Source: a virus
DNA length: 23,716 nt
Strand: one strand, 5' to 3'
Virus record (IMG/VR): IMGVR_UViG_3300020183_000469
Coordinates: 1-23,716 of that record
Below the pieces are notes generated by a model that searched no databases, was not told the origin of the DNA, and saw only the letters and a program-made list of their open reading frames with translations. Shown here piece after piece: positions 14,202-21,016 of the stretch. The position numbers were made by a program, and so were the translations under genes. Within the stretch, counting starts at the first letter, position 1. Every line of letters begins with the position of its first letter.

Positions 14202-14617
14202 CCAATATCAGAGTTGAGCTTGACGTTGGTCAATGCTGCAATAGACTGAAACTGCTGCCATGCGTCACGCACTGCTGGGTAACGTTCGAGCTCGGCATCA
14301 GGCAGCACTGCTTCAAGCCAATAATAAGGCAGACGTCGAGAATGCGCACCAAACTTGCGTGGCTGATGTAGTTTGCCTTGGTTCCATAGGTCTATGCTCA
14401 CAGAGCGATACTGTTGCTCAGTGTGTTTTGTGCCAGCCCATTCCATTGCAGTCCTGGCGTAGTTACCCTCAGCATAGGCTGCCCACACCGATGACCATTG
14501 TGCATCGTCGTTTGGATCAATATCAGTACGGGCGATCACAACCAACACATCATCTAGGCTGACGCGCCCTTCTACAATGTCTCGCACACAGCGACTGAAA
14601 CTCAAACCCACTTTCAT
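14198..14617 (-). CDS. Hypothetical phage protein, 139 aa
   Basis: A soluble, tryptophan-rich protein starting MKVGLSFSRCVRDIVEG, with LDDVLVVIARTDIDPNDDAQW, then SIDLWNQGKLHQPRKFGAHSRR and LPYYWLEAVLP. The serine-arginine-cysteine start and the HQPR-FG-H-RR block give it the look of a well-conserved phage family that I recall only as hypothetical. The start is ATG 14617, because it overlaps the upstream stop as ATGA and has AAGGG before it; a longer frame from 14695 would run deep into the preceding gene. It is the last gene of the early-type operon, with its TAG forming part of the 3' hairpin. Confidence 0.78.
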   Translation of the reverse strand: MKVGLSFSRCVRDIVEGRVSLDDVLVVIARTDIDPNDDAQWSSVWAAYAEGNYARTAMEWAGTKHTEQQYRSVSIDLWNQGKLHQPRKFGAHSRRLPYYWLEAVLPDAELERYPAVRDAWQQFQSIAALTNVKLNSDIG

Positions 14618-14883
14618 TGTTGCCCTTTGCTTTGAGCCAAGGTCTGATAAAAACGATCTTCTATATATTGATACACAATATCTCGACTGCCCCAACAGCC
14701 CGAAGGCAATTCATTGTAGATATAACGACAAATGTCGGGCAACGCAGCCAAATTGTCACTGTCGGCTCTGGATACCGCGCCAAACAAATCGTTGGTCAAT
14801 ACTGCCATCAAAAATCCGCCCGGTAAAATTTTTTCTTGTACATATCTATCTAGAGCAGCTTGGGTGTGTTGGGAAATCATCAT
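14614..14883 (-). CDS. Small hypothetical phage protein, 89 aa
   Basis: A helical acidic protein. The central part, LMAVLTNDLFGAVSRADSDN followed by CRYIYNELPSGCWGS, is a pattern that recurs in many unrelated phages (L-x-NDLF-A...AD..N...I..Y.YN..P..C.GS) as a short unknown protein. No function is known to me. The ATG at 14883 is preceded by AAGGTGAC, a clear ribosome binding site located in the 7-base gap after the ATPase stop; ATG 14880 is an alternative. Co-transcribed with the ATPase. Confidence 0.75.
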   Translation of the reverse strand: MMISQHTQAALDRYVQEKILPGGFLMAVLTNDLFGAVSRADSDNLAALPDICRYIYNELPSGCWGSRDIVYQYIEDRFYQTLAQSKGQQ

Positions 14884-14890
14884 TGTCACC

Positions 14891-15916
14891 TTAGATTGAA
14901 GTTTTCATGCAAGTAGTTTCGGCAAGTCGCCGCCAGTTGGCACTCATCTTGCGAAGGTCAGCAATCTTCAACGCCATGCGCAGACTGACTTCGCGCAGAC
15001 GGTCTTTGTTGGTATTCATAAAGTCAATGATCATGTCTTGAGTTTCTTGATCAAAATCATACTCAGCGAACAATACACCATCACGAGCAATCTGACGGAT
15101 ACGCAACAGTTTGTCACGCATGCTATCCAAGGTAAGGTCAAGATAGTGACAACGGCTCTGCAGTGCGTCCAAATGGTCACGCAGTTTCTGACTCTTCATG
15201 CCATCAAATTTGAGATTGGTAATAAAGATCACAGAGCCCTTGAAGTCAAACTGGTCAGGAATGCCTTCACGACGCAGAGTGCTGGATTCAGCCAGCCAAG
15301 AAATTTTGCGTTTCTTGCCTGAGTCCAGTGCACCTTTGAGCAAATTCAATGACACATCGTCCAGAAGAATGCTGTCGCAGTCGTCAAACACAACCACGCA
15401 GTTCGGATCCGAATACTTGTACAGGGTTTGGTACAGTCCAATAGGAGTAGCACTACCTTTGACTACTTCGGCGCGCAGTTTTTTGCCTGCAAGTTTGTCA
15501 AACAAACAGGCTTTTTCAACTTCGCTTTCAACACCATAGCTCTTGCCTACACCGGGGGGACCCGAAACAATCATAGCCCGGATGTCGCCGCTGACGCAGG
15601 CCTTGGTCATCTCAGTGAGAATCTCAAAACGCTCACGAATACGATCCATGGCTTGGTCATCAGTTTCTACAGGCTCTGCAGGTTTTACAAATTTCACAGT
15701 ACGGTTGGGCACAGGTTCTCCTGCTGTGTATTCAATGTCAGAGATATTGTCAACACGGATTCGAATAGTCTCAGGGCAACGGGGGAAAGCTCCGTTGTTT
15801 TTCACAGTCACGTAGTTGCCTTTGGCACCGGACTGGAAACCAGACACCAGTTCAAACACTGTGTTTTGAACTTGATTGCCACGGTAGTTACCGTTGACAA
15901 CGCGAATTGCACTCAT
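14891..15916 (-). CDS. AAA family ATPase
   Basis: A 341-residue ATPase. Walker A is GPPGVGKS (119-126), Walker B VVVFDDCDS (174-182), sensor 1 IFITNLKFD (230-238), and ALQSRCHYLDL (251-261) resembles the SRC region of clamp-loader-like AAA proteins. About 110 residues precede the AAA core, with a small beta-rich segment (about 1-45, GNYVTVKNNG) and a linker. The order differs from T4 gp44, which begins directly with the AAA core, so I do not call it a clamp loader. Such ATPases recur in phages as unassigned proteins and may remodel DNA or protein complexes. The start has a strong ribosome binding site (AAGGAG) and its own promoter; the upstream 66-aa gene is probably read into it too. Confidence 0.85.
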   Translation of the reverse strand: MSAIRVVNGNYRGNQVQNTVFELVSGFQSGAKGNYVTVKNNGAFPRCPETIRIRVDNISDIEYTAGEPVPNRTVKFVKPAEPVETDDQAMDRIRERFEILTEMTKACVSGDIRAMIVSGPPGVGKSYGVESEVEKACLFDKLAGKKLRAEVVKGSATPIGLYQTLYKYSDPNCVVVFDDCDSILLDDVSLNLLKGALDSGKKRKISWLAESSTLRREGIPDQFDFKGSVIFITNLKFDGMKSQKLRDHLDALQSRCHYLDLTLDSMRDKLLRIRQIARDGVLFAEYDFDQETQDMIIDFMNTNKDRLREVSLRMALKIADLRKMSANWRRLAETTCMKTSI

Positions 15917-15926
15917 GGTTGGCTCC
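15917..15926 (-). promoter_or_regulatory. ATPase ribosome binding site, complementary to the 3' element
   Basis: GGAGCCAACC directly before the ATG at 15916 (in AAGGAGCCAACC-ATG) holds the Shine-Dalgarno core. It is the perfect 10-base complement of GGTTGGCTCC at 14176-14167 in the 3' untranslated region of the same operon. The 66-aa gene has a related site, AGGAGCCAGC, sharing 7 of these bases. Confidence 0.6.
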
Positions 15927-15955
15927 TTGTTGAGTTGCAGTTCCAGTATGTTGTT

Positions 15956-15984
15956 ATTATAGCAAACAGCGATTTATTGGTCAA
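15956..15984 (-). promoter_or_regulatory. Sigma70-type promoter for ATPase operon (P1)
   Basis: On the - strand: TTGACC (15984-15979), 17 bases, TATAAT (15961-15956), a nearly perfect promoter. The TGA stop of the 66-aa gene is inside the -35 box. A leader of about 33 bases carries the AAGGAG site. Its spacer resembles that of P2. Confidence 0.85.
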
Positions 15985-16181
15985 GCCGCCAGTTCGTTGC
16001 TATTAAGCAACACTCGCACAGTGGGCTCGCTGCGCCACCGAAGCTGGATAGGGCTGTCAAGATCAACGGTATATTGCACTGCGCCACCGTATTTGACCCG
16101 GCTTTCCACCACCACACCAGACACTGATTGGCCCATGTAAGTGCCAATGATACATTCACCATCTTTGATCCAATCGCTCAC
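15981..16181 (-). CDS. Small hypothetical protein, 66 aa
   Basis: Starts at GTG 16181 with AGGAG well placed upstream (CAGGAGCCAGCA-GTG). The protein has short beta-strand-like stretches (GECIIGTYMGQSVSGVVVESRV, YTVDLDSPIQLRW, VRVLL), which fits a small SH3-like or OB-like barrel, but no family is recognised. It is the first gene of the early-type operon. Its stop TGA forms part of the -35 of the next promoter. Confidence 0.72.
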   Translation of the reverse strand: MSDWIKDGECIIGTYMGQSVSGVVVESRVKYGGAVQYTVDLDSPIQLRWRSEPTVRVLLNSNELAA

Positions 16182-16210
16182 TGCTGGCTCCTGTTTGCTA
16201 CTATGCCTCT

Positions 16211-16239
16211 AGTGTAGCAAATATCGAATTATCGGTCAA
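16211..16239 (-). promoter_or_regulatory. Sigma70-type promoter for 66-aa gene (P2)
   Basis: On the - strand: TTGACC (16239-16234), 17 bases, TACACT (16216-16211). From the -35 to the start of the -10 it matches P1 at 21 of 25 positions. A leader of about 23 bases carries AGGAG before the GTG start. Confidence 0.78.
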
Positions 16240-16264
16240 CTGGGCGTTTGTAGCAGTTTGCCAC

Positions 16265-16301
16265 TGTTATGTTATAACACACTCAATGTTATAACATAAC
16301 A
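16265..16301. repeat. 15-bp inverted repeat with two TGTTATAACA palindromes
   Basis: TGTTATGTTATAACA (16265-16279), 7-base spacer, TGTTATAACATAACA (16287-16301). Each arm holds the 10-base palindrome TGTTATAACA, with centres 17 bases apart. It lies between the stop of the glycosyltransferase gene (16304) and promoter P2. There is no T-run, so an operator upstream of P2 is as likely as a terminator. Confidence 0.65.
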
Positions 16302-16303
16302 TG

Positions 16304-17038
16304 CTAGCGCCAAAGTTCTACAATCTTGGGATCACGTACTTCGTGAGGTTTGGGAGACCCATGAAACACAATGACCGAACAGTGAGCACTGATTTGACTG
16401 CCCGATTGTGGTTGTAGCGCACGGCGTGTTTTAAAATTCCAACCGCCATCGGCCACTTGCCATCTATAACTTTGAAAACGCGCGTCTTCAAAATATCTAC
16501 GATCATTTACTGGTATGGTAGCATGTAAAAAATCTTGATCGCCTTGATATTGCTTGACTGTGGCATTGACACCTTTGGCGTTGAAGGCTTGCCAAACATG
16601 CGCAAAATTTGCAGTATCCCACCACATCACTGAGCTATTCACACAATTCAAACTATCGCTTTGAAGATACTTAAAATCTCTAATACTCCAAAATTTTTCT
16701 GTAGATAAGTTTAGTATCCAGTCTATACTGCGTATAATCACACAATCAAGATCAAAGTACAACAATGGTCCTTGGAAATGTTCTGGATTGAACAAATGCA
16801 ATTTGTACCACCAACTTTTTCTTGGCCCCGACACCCCTGGCCAATCTTCCAAGCAGTGTTTGATCATGTGTGGCGGTACAGATCTATGATGTTCAGTATA
16901 TACATGAAATTTCACTGGCACTGACAAATGTCTAGTGACCATGTTGTACAATCTTTCTACATAGGTCCAATCATACTTACGATCATGAATCACGCAGGCG
17001 CAATCTACGTCAGTGCGGATTCTATTCTTTTTAGCCAT
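16304..17038 (-). CDS. GT-A type glycosyltransferase
   Basis: A 244-residue nucleotide-sugar transferase. The acceptor of the metal is the DxD motif in LLYFDLDCVIIRS (D96, D98), after a typical GT-A start (VDCACVIHDRKYDWTYVERLYN) and before NSSVMWWDTANF and a late YQGDQDFLH block that matches the catalytic-loop region of GT8-like enzymes; a histidine in VIVFHGSPKPHE near the end is a common nucleotide-binding position. There is no signal peptide. It is the last gene of the pair that begins at 17850 and overlaps its partner by 34 bases. Sugar and acceptor are unknown. Confidence 0.78.
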   Translation of the reverse strand: MAKKNRIRTDVDCACVIHDRKYDWTYVERLYNMVTRHLSVPVKFHVYTEHHRSVPPHMIKHCLEDWPGVSGPRKSWWYKLHLFNPEHFQGPLLYFDLDCVIIRSIDWILNLSTEKFWSIRDFKYLQSDSLNCVNSSVMWWDTANFAHVWQAFNAKGVNATVKQYQGDQDFLHATIPVNDRRYFEDARFQSYRWQVADGGWNFKTRRALQPQSGSQISAHCSVIVFHGSPKPHEVRDPKIVELWR

Positions 17039-17850
17039 AGGCCTTGTCTCAGTTCTGGTAAGGTGTATTCAGTGTGGCACAGTTCTACAAACCATTGGTG
17101 TCTGTCAATTGCATAGGGTTTTTCGATATCGGCAAACGACACCGACACTGGCCAGGCCAAACTGCTTTTATCAACCACAGGCCTAACACCTGCAATGGCT
17201 GCTTGTATTCCTGGCCCGCTGTTGTAGTTTACCACAGCATGGCAGTCAAAATGCATATCAAATGTGTCGTAAGTGTTGGCCACCGGTCTAGGTGTTTGCA
17301 CCACGATGTTTGACGGCAATGGCGGCAATGGCATGGTAAATCTTGGATGTGGCCTAATTATAATGGGCCTATCAGTATGACCACGTAGAGTTTGGACTTG
17401 TTCAGCTAACCACTGGGCAAGATCTACGTTTGCAACCTGTTGACTGCGGCCATGCTGAAGAGCAACTACAATGTGAGGCTTGAGCGCAAATTGAGTAGCC
17501 AAACTAACACCCAACTTTCTGGGCCGGTCCATGTCCAAATTTTCTTGATGGCCGTAATAACCGTTAGCGGTGATATTGTTTACAGCAACTTTCCATGTGA
17601 TTCCGCGATACAACGCACCAATTTCTAACACAATCACCGGCTTGCGTTGGTTCATGTAGTGTTCATACACAGCTTGGTTTGGCCGCATACGCCCATGCCA
17701 TAGCACGCTCCATATAACTGCAGCATCACAATCCCATTGATTTTCTTTGGTCTGAATGCCCGCACCTTGAAAAACATCTAACACAGCGTCCATGACCGGT
17801 GAAGAATTTTTGGCACATTGCGAAGGAAAATATGCTACGTTTTTGATCAT
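17005..17850 (-). CDS. GT-B-like capsule/polysaccharide transferase, paralogue A
   Basis: A 281-residue protein resembling the capsular-polysaccharide or CDP-glycerol-type GT-B transferases. Key blocks are RPIIIRPHPR (161-170), with the histidine that family members use near the sugar nucleotide, and VVNYNSGPGIQAAIAGVRPV (206-225), the loop that closes on the donor. The C-terminal IDRHQWFVELCHTEYTLPELRQG recurs in the other three related genes. The ATG at 17850 is used, because the upstream frame from 17889 runs through the divergent gene. Only 10 bases separate it from the ATG of the + strand gene at 17861. No ribosome binding site is evident. Confidence 0.68.
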   Translation of the reverse strand: MIKNVAYFPSQCAKNSSPVMDAVLDVFQGAGIQTKENQWDCDAAVIWSVLWHGRMRPNQAVYEHYMNQRKPVIVLEIGALYRGITWKVAVNNITANGYYGHQENLDMDRPRKLGVSLATQFALKPHIVVALQHGRSQQVANVDLAQWLAEQVQTLRGHTDRPIIIRPHPRFTMPLPPLPSNIVVQTPRPVANTYDTFDMHFDCHAVVNYNSGPGIQAAIAGVRPVVDKSSLAWPVSVSFADIEKPYAIDRHQWFVELCHTEYTLPELRQGLWLKRIESALT

Positions 17851-17860
17851 AAGTATCACA

Positions 17861-18661
17861 ATGAAATTCAATGTAGTTACCACTTTCAATGCACAAGGCT
17901 ATGAGAAGTACGGTCGACGCATGATCAATGGTTTTTTACAACACTGGCCGCAAAACGTTGATTTGGTCACTTATGTTGAAGGTTGCAGTGTAGACATAAC
18001 TGCAGTCAACTTGATTGTTCGAGACCTTGACGCAGTGCAAAGTCTCAGTGATTTCAAAAGACGTTGGCGACATGTTCCCAAAGCCAATGGAGATGTCAGT
18101 CAAGATCCAGTTAGATCACGACGCAAAGATTCTGGCAAAGGTTTCAAATGGGACGCAGTAAGATTTGCGCACAAGGTCTATGCCATTTTTGATTGCGCCA
18201 AAAATGCACAGTGCAATTGGCTGATATGGATGGATGCGGATATGATATGCCATAGCACCATCACTTCTACAGACATTGCAGCTTTTTGTCCTTTGAATAT
18301 TGATCTTTGCTACTTGGGCCGTCGAGGCAAATTCAGCGAATGCGGCCTTTATGCAATGAATTTACAATCACCTGCATTGCATAAATTCTTGGAAAAATTT
18401 CAGTGGATGTACGACTTTGCAGAGCAAGGCATTTTCACATTGGATGAATGGCATGACAGTTTTGTTTTCGATGCAGTTAGACAGCAGATCAAGATAAAAG
18501 AACTTGATTGGAGTCAAGGACTCATAACAGGAGAAGGGCACCCTTTGATAAATTCTGCTTGGGGCGCTTGGTTAGACCATCTCAAAGGCAACCGGAAAAA
18601 TTATGGACGCAGTCCAGCCAGTGATCTCCTGGTACCAAGAACTGAAGCATACTGGCAATGA
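17861..18661 (+). CDS. GT-A-like glycosyltransferase (DxD)
   Basis: A 266-residue protein with a GT-A start (MKFNVVTTFNAQGYEKYGRR), a DxD metal site in WLIWMDADMICHS (D125, D127), and a later stretch with GRRGKFSECGLYAMN typical of the acceptor side. No membrane segment. The first gene of a three-gene + strand block. It starts 10 bases from the opposite-strand start at 17850. No promoter or Shine-Dalgarno sequence is obvious, so transcription must begin inside the neighbouring gene. Its stop overlaps the next ATG (ATGA). Confidence 0.75.
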   Translation: MKFNVVTTFNAQGYEKYGRRMINGFLQHWPQNVDLVTYVEGCSVDITAVNLIVRDLDAVQSLSDFKRRWRHVPKANGDVSQDPVRSRRKDSGKGFKWDAVRFAHKVYAIFDCAKNAQCNWLIWMDADMICHSTITSTDIAAFCPLNIDLCYLGRRGKFSECGLYAMNLQSPALHKFLEKFQWMYDFAEQGIFTLDEWHDSFVFDAVRQQIKIKELDWSQGLITGEGHPLINSAWGAWLDHLKGNRKNYGRSPASDLLVPRTEAYWQ

Positions 18662-19458
18662 ATTGGATATTTCTCAGTAAAAAGAATCAAGATCAATACA
18701 TTGAAATGTTTGCTCGCGGTTGCGGCTCAACTCCAACCGCGTTAGAAACTTGGCAATATCAATCTGATCAACGACCCTTGGTATTGCGAGGTATCATGAA
18801 GCACAAGATAATCAAACAGTGCTGGCAAGACCATCGACCATTTTGGTATATGGATTCAGGATACTTTGGAAATCGTCCCAGTTCATACAATCCTCAAGGA
18901 TGGAAACAGTGGCATCGTGTGGTTCTAAATAATTTGCAACACAGCACAGTGACAGCAAGGCCCGCTGATCGATGGCAACGCCATGGTATATCAATGCCAC
19001 AACGATCCTATGGCAGCAAAATCATGCTAGCAGCACCTGATGCTAAACCTTGCATTTTTTATGGCATTGATCTTGATCAGTGGATAGCCAACACCATCGA
19101 AGTCATTGGCCGTTATACCGATCGTCCTATTGTGATCAGGTCGCGTGATCCCAATCGGCAGACCAGATTGGCCAATGATTTTCAAAACAGCTTGCATGAT
19201 GTGCATGCAGTGGTTACTTTCAATTCAATAGCAGCCACAGAGAGTGTTCTCTCCGGAGTTCCTGCGTTTGCATTGGCTCCTGTCAATGCAGCTATACCTG
19301 TGGCCAACACTGACTTGGCCAACATAGATCAACCATGGTGGCCCGACACAGATCAAATCTATGCCTGGGCTTGTCATTTGGCCTATGGCCAGTTTCACAA
19401 TCACGAACTGCAAGACGGAACTGCAGCTCGTATACTCAAGGAACAGTTCAATGCGTGA
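18658..19458 (+). CDS. GT-B-like polysaccharide transferase, paralogue B
   Basis: A 266-residue relative of the genes at 17005, 20099 and 21006. Shared blocks are VLRGI (42-46), DSGYFGN (66-72), GRYTDRPIVIR (151-161), VVTFNSIAATESVLSGVPA (185-203) and the ending YAWACHLAYGQFHNHELQDGTAARIL. It is most like the - strand gene at 21006-21989 (VLRGI, D-TGYFGN, RYTDREIVVR, YSSIAAGESLLCGVPA, AWARHLAYCQF). The basic His-Pro pair of RPHP in the other members is replaced here by RSRDP, so the donor-binding site may differ. Coupled to the previous gene by ATGA and to the next by an 8-base overlap. Confidence 0.7.
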   Translation: MNWIFLSKKNQDQYIEMFARGCGSTPTALETWQYQSDQRPLVLRGIMKHKIIKQCWQDHRPFWYMDSGYFGNRPSSYNPQGWKQWHRVVLNNLQHSTVTARPADRWQRHGISMPQRSYGSKIMLAAPDAKPCIFYGIDLDQWIANTIEVIGRYTDRPIVIRSRDPNRQTRLANDFQNSLHDVHAVVTFNSIAATESVLSGVPAFALAPVNAAIPVANTDLANIDQPWWPDTDQIYAWACHLAYGQFHNHELQDGTAARILKEQFNA

Positions 19459-20098
19459 ACATTATGGCTGGTGGTTTCCAGAGCTAGACACACACTTTCC
19501 CCAAATGTTGAAAAAAAGTGTAGATAATGGCAGACCAGCAGAATATCAACAACCCGTGCGCCAGCGCAGCATAGACCTATGCGCACGCCGTCAATTAGCA
19601 TTAGACATTGGGGCCAATGTAGGCCTTTGGAGCAGACAACTGGCGGCAAATTTCCACAAGGTCATTGCATTTGAACCAGTAGAAATTTTTAGACATTGTT
19701 TGGAAAAAAATGTACCTGCGACCAACATTGAAATTCAAGCACTGGCGTTAGGTGATAGAAATTGCCAAGCGTCTATGATTGTAACACCAGGCAATACCGG
19801 GCACAGTCATTTAGATCCCAACAGCATGGGCCAAGGTGAAGTCACTGTGGTGACGCTAGACAGTTTACAACTAAAAGGAGTAGACTATGTCAAAATTGAT
19901 TGTGAAGGCTTTGAATACAGAATCTTGCAAGGCGGTCGTGACACCATTTGCAATTGCAGGCCCATAGTGGTAGTAGAACAAAAACCGCATCAAACCTATA
20001 GTAAACATTACGGTCAACATGCTGCAGTAGAATTGTTGCAGTCATGGGGTATGCGTAAATTAGATCAAATCAAAGACGATTGGATCCTAGGTTGGTAG
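19451..20098 (+). CDS. FkbM-family methyltransferase
   Basis: A 215-residue SAM methyltransferase of the FkbM type, which methylates sugars or other small molecules in glycan and polyketide pathways. Blocks are LALDIGANVGLWS (49-61), the acidic FEPVE (74-78), and the FkbM signature VDYVKIDCEGFEYRILQGG (144-162). The start at ATG 19451 has AAGGA eight bases upstream and overlaps the previous stop by 8 bases; a longer frame from 19361 is only an in-frame extension into that gene. The TAG stop abuts the - strand gene with no gap. A role in capping or modifying the glycan made by the neighbours is likely but not shown. Confidence 0.85.
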   Translation: MREHYGWWFPELDTHFPQMLKKSVDNGRPAEYQQPVRQRSIDLCARRQLALDIGANVGLWSRQLAANFHKVIAFEPVEIFRHCLEKNVPATNIEIQALALGDRNCQASMIVTPGNTGHSHLDPNSMGQGEVTVVTLDSLQLKGVDYVKIDCEGFEYRILQGGRDTICNCRPIVVVEQKPHQTYSKHYGQHAAVELLQSWGMRKLDQIKDDWILGW

Positions 20099-21016
20099 TC
20101 AAAGAAAAGGTGCAAATTTTTGGTAAATTTTGCCTGATTCAGCGTCATGATCAGTCCAGTGGCATGCAGCCAAATCATAGATCCATTGTGTGCGATCAAA
20201 AACACGTGGACAATCAATCACAGACAAATCATGATTGGCCACATGCCAACTCACGCAACTCTGATCATCTACGAAAATTGGAATGCCTGCACACACCGCG
20301 GCCACACTGGCCGAACTGTTGAAAAACACAGCACTGTGAGCGCCGGCCAAATTGTCAGTCAAGTTGGTTTTATTGGGGTTGACCACTGAGACTTTTTTGA
20401 GACGTTGGTATGATTCAAACTGTTGTGGTAGATACGCGCCTGGATGAGGTCGTATCAAAATTTGTTTACGTGTGAGATTACGAAGCTGTTGAATTTTTTC
20501 ATTTAGCCATTGCATGGGATTTAGATTTTTCATTGCAAATCCCCCATCTCTTTGCATGCAGATTACAATATGTCCATCTTTGTTGATTTTAGCAGGTTGT
20601 AAACTTATCGAAAGATCATTGCTGATCATTTTCCAACGTTCGTCGTTGCTGTTGGCATTGGCGTAGTTTGCTTGGTCATAGAAAGGACCCCCTATGCTGT
20701 ATCTTAAATATTTGCTGTGGTTGTCCAAATATTTGAAGCAGCTGGCATCAATGCACATGGTGTGCATGCTGGCGGTGCGTTGATTCAAAATTATTTGCTT
20801 GCGAAGGGCAACATTAGTACCGCCTTGAGATTGCGCTGTGGCCCATCCTAATATCACTGCCAATTTGGCAGGCAATACTTGATTTTTTCTTTCGACTGCG
20901 ACCGATAGACCCAATAGCTTGCAACCTTGTGCAAAACTTTCCAAACAAGCAACCTTGCGAGGATGTTTTACAGCATTGGCCACTGAACTAATGTAAACAA
21001 CTACATCATAGATCAT
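20099..21016 (-). CDS. GT-B-like polysaccharide transferase, paralogue C
   Basis: A 305-residue protein of the same group. ILIRPHPGAYLP (186-197) and AVFFNSSASVAAVCAGIPIF (229-248) are the donor-site blocks, and FDRTQWIYDLAACHWTDHDAESG matches the shared C-terminus. The start is taken at ATG 21016, 11 bases before the upstream stop at 21006; a longer frame from 21130 would overlap by 125 bases. The N-terminal half (cell-surface-enzyme-like GWATAQSQGG, SIGGPFYDQ) is diverged and not assigned. It ends exactly where the FkbM gene ends on the other strand. Confidence 0.7.
   Translation of the reverse strand: MIYDVVVYISSVANAVKHPRKVACLESFAQGCKLLGLSVAVERKNQVLPAKLAVILGWATAQSQGGTNVALRKQIILNQRTASMHTMCIDASCFKYLDNHSKYLRYSIGGPFYDQANYANANSNDERWKMISNDLSISLQPAKINKDGHIVICMQRDGGFAMKNLNPMQWLNEKIQQLRNLTRKQILIRPHPGAYLPQQFESYQRLKKVSVVNPNKTNLTDNLAGAHSAVFFNSSASVAAVCAGIPIFVDDQSCVSWHVANHDLSVIDCPRVFDRTQWIYDLAACHWTDHDAESGKIYQKFAPFL

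Noticed and set aside
14617-14695. Upstream extension of the 139-aa gene to 14695
   Set aside because: It would overlap the 89-aa gene by 82 bases, while ATG 14617 has an ATGA junction and a ribosome binding site.
14577-14894. + strand open frame of about 105 codons
   Set aside because: It lies opposite two well-packed - strand genes joined by ATGA, has no initiation signals of its own and shows no family pattern.
14891-15916. AAA ATPase as clamp loader gp44
   Set aside because: An SRC-like motif is present, but about 110 residues precede the AAA core and the flanking genes are not gp62 or gp45, so only AAA ATPase is supported.
15428-16006. A long + strand open frame (about 190 codons) opposite the ATPase gene
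   Set aside because: The - strand frame carries Walker A, Walker B and sensor motifs with a proper ribosome binding site and promoter. The + frame has no motif and is an antisense shadow.
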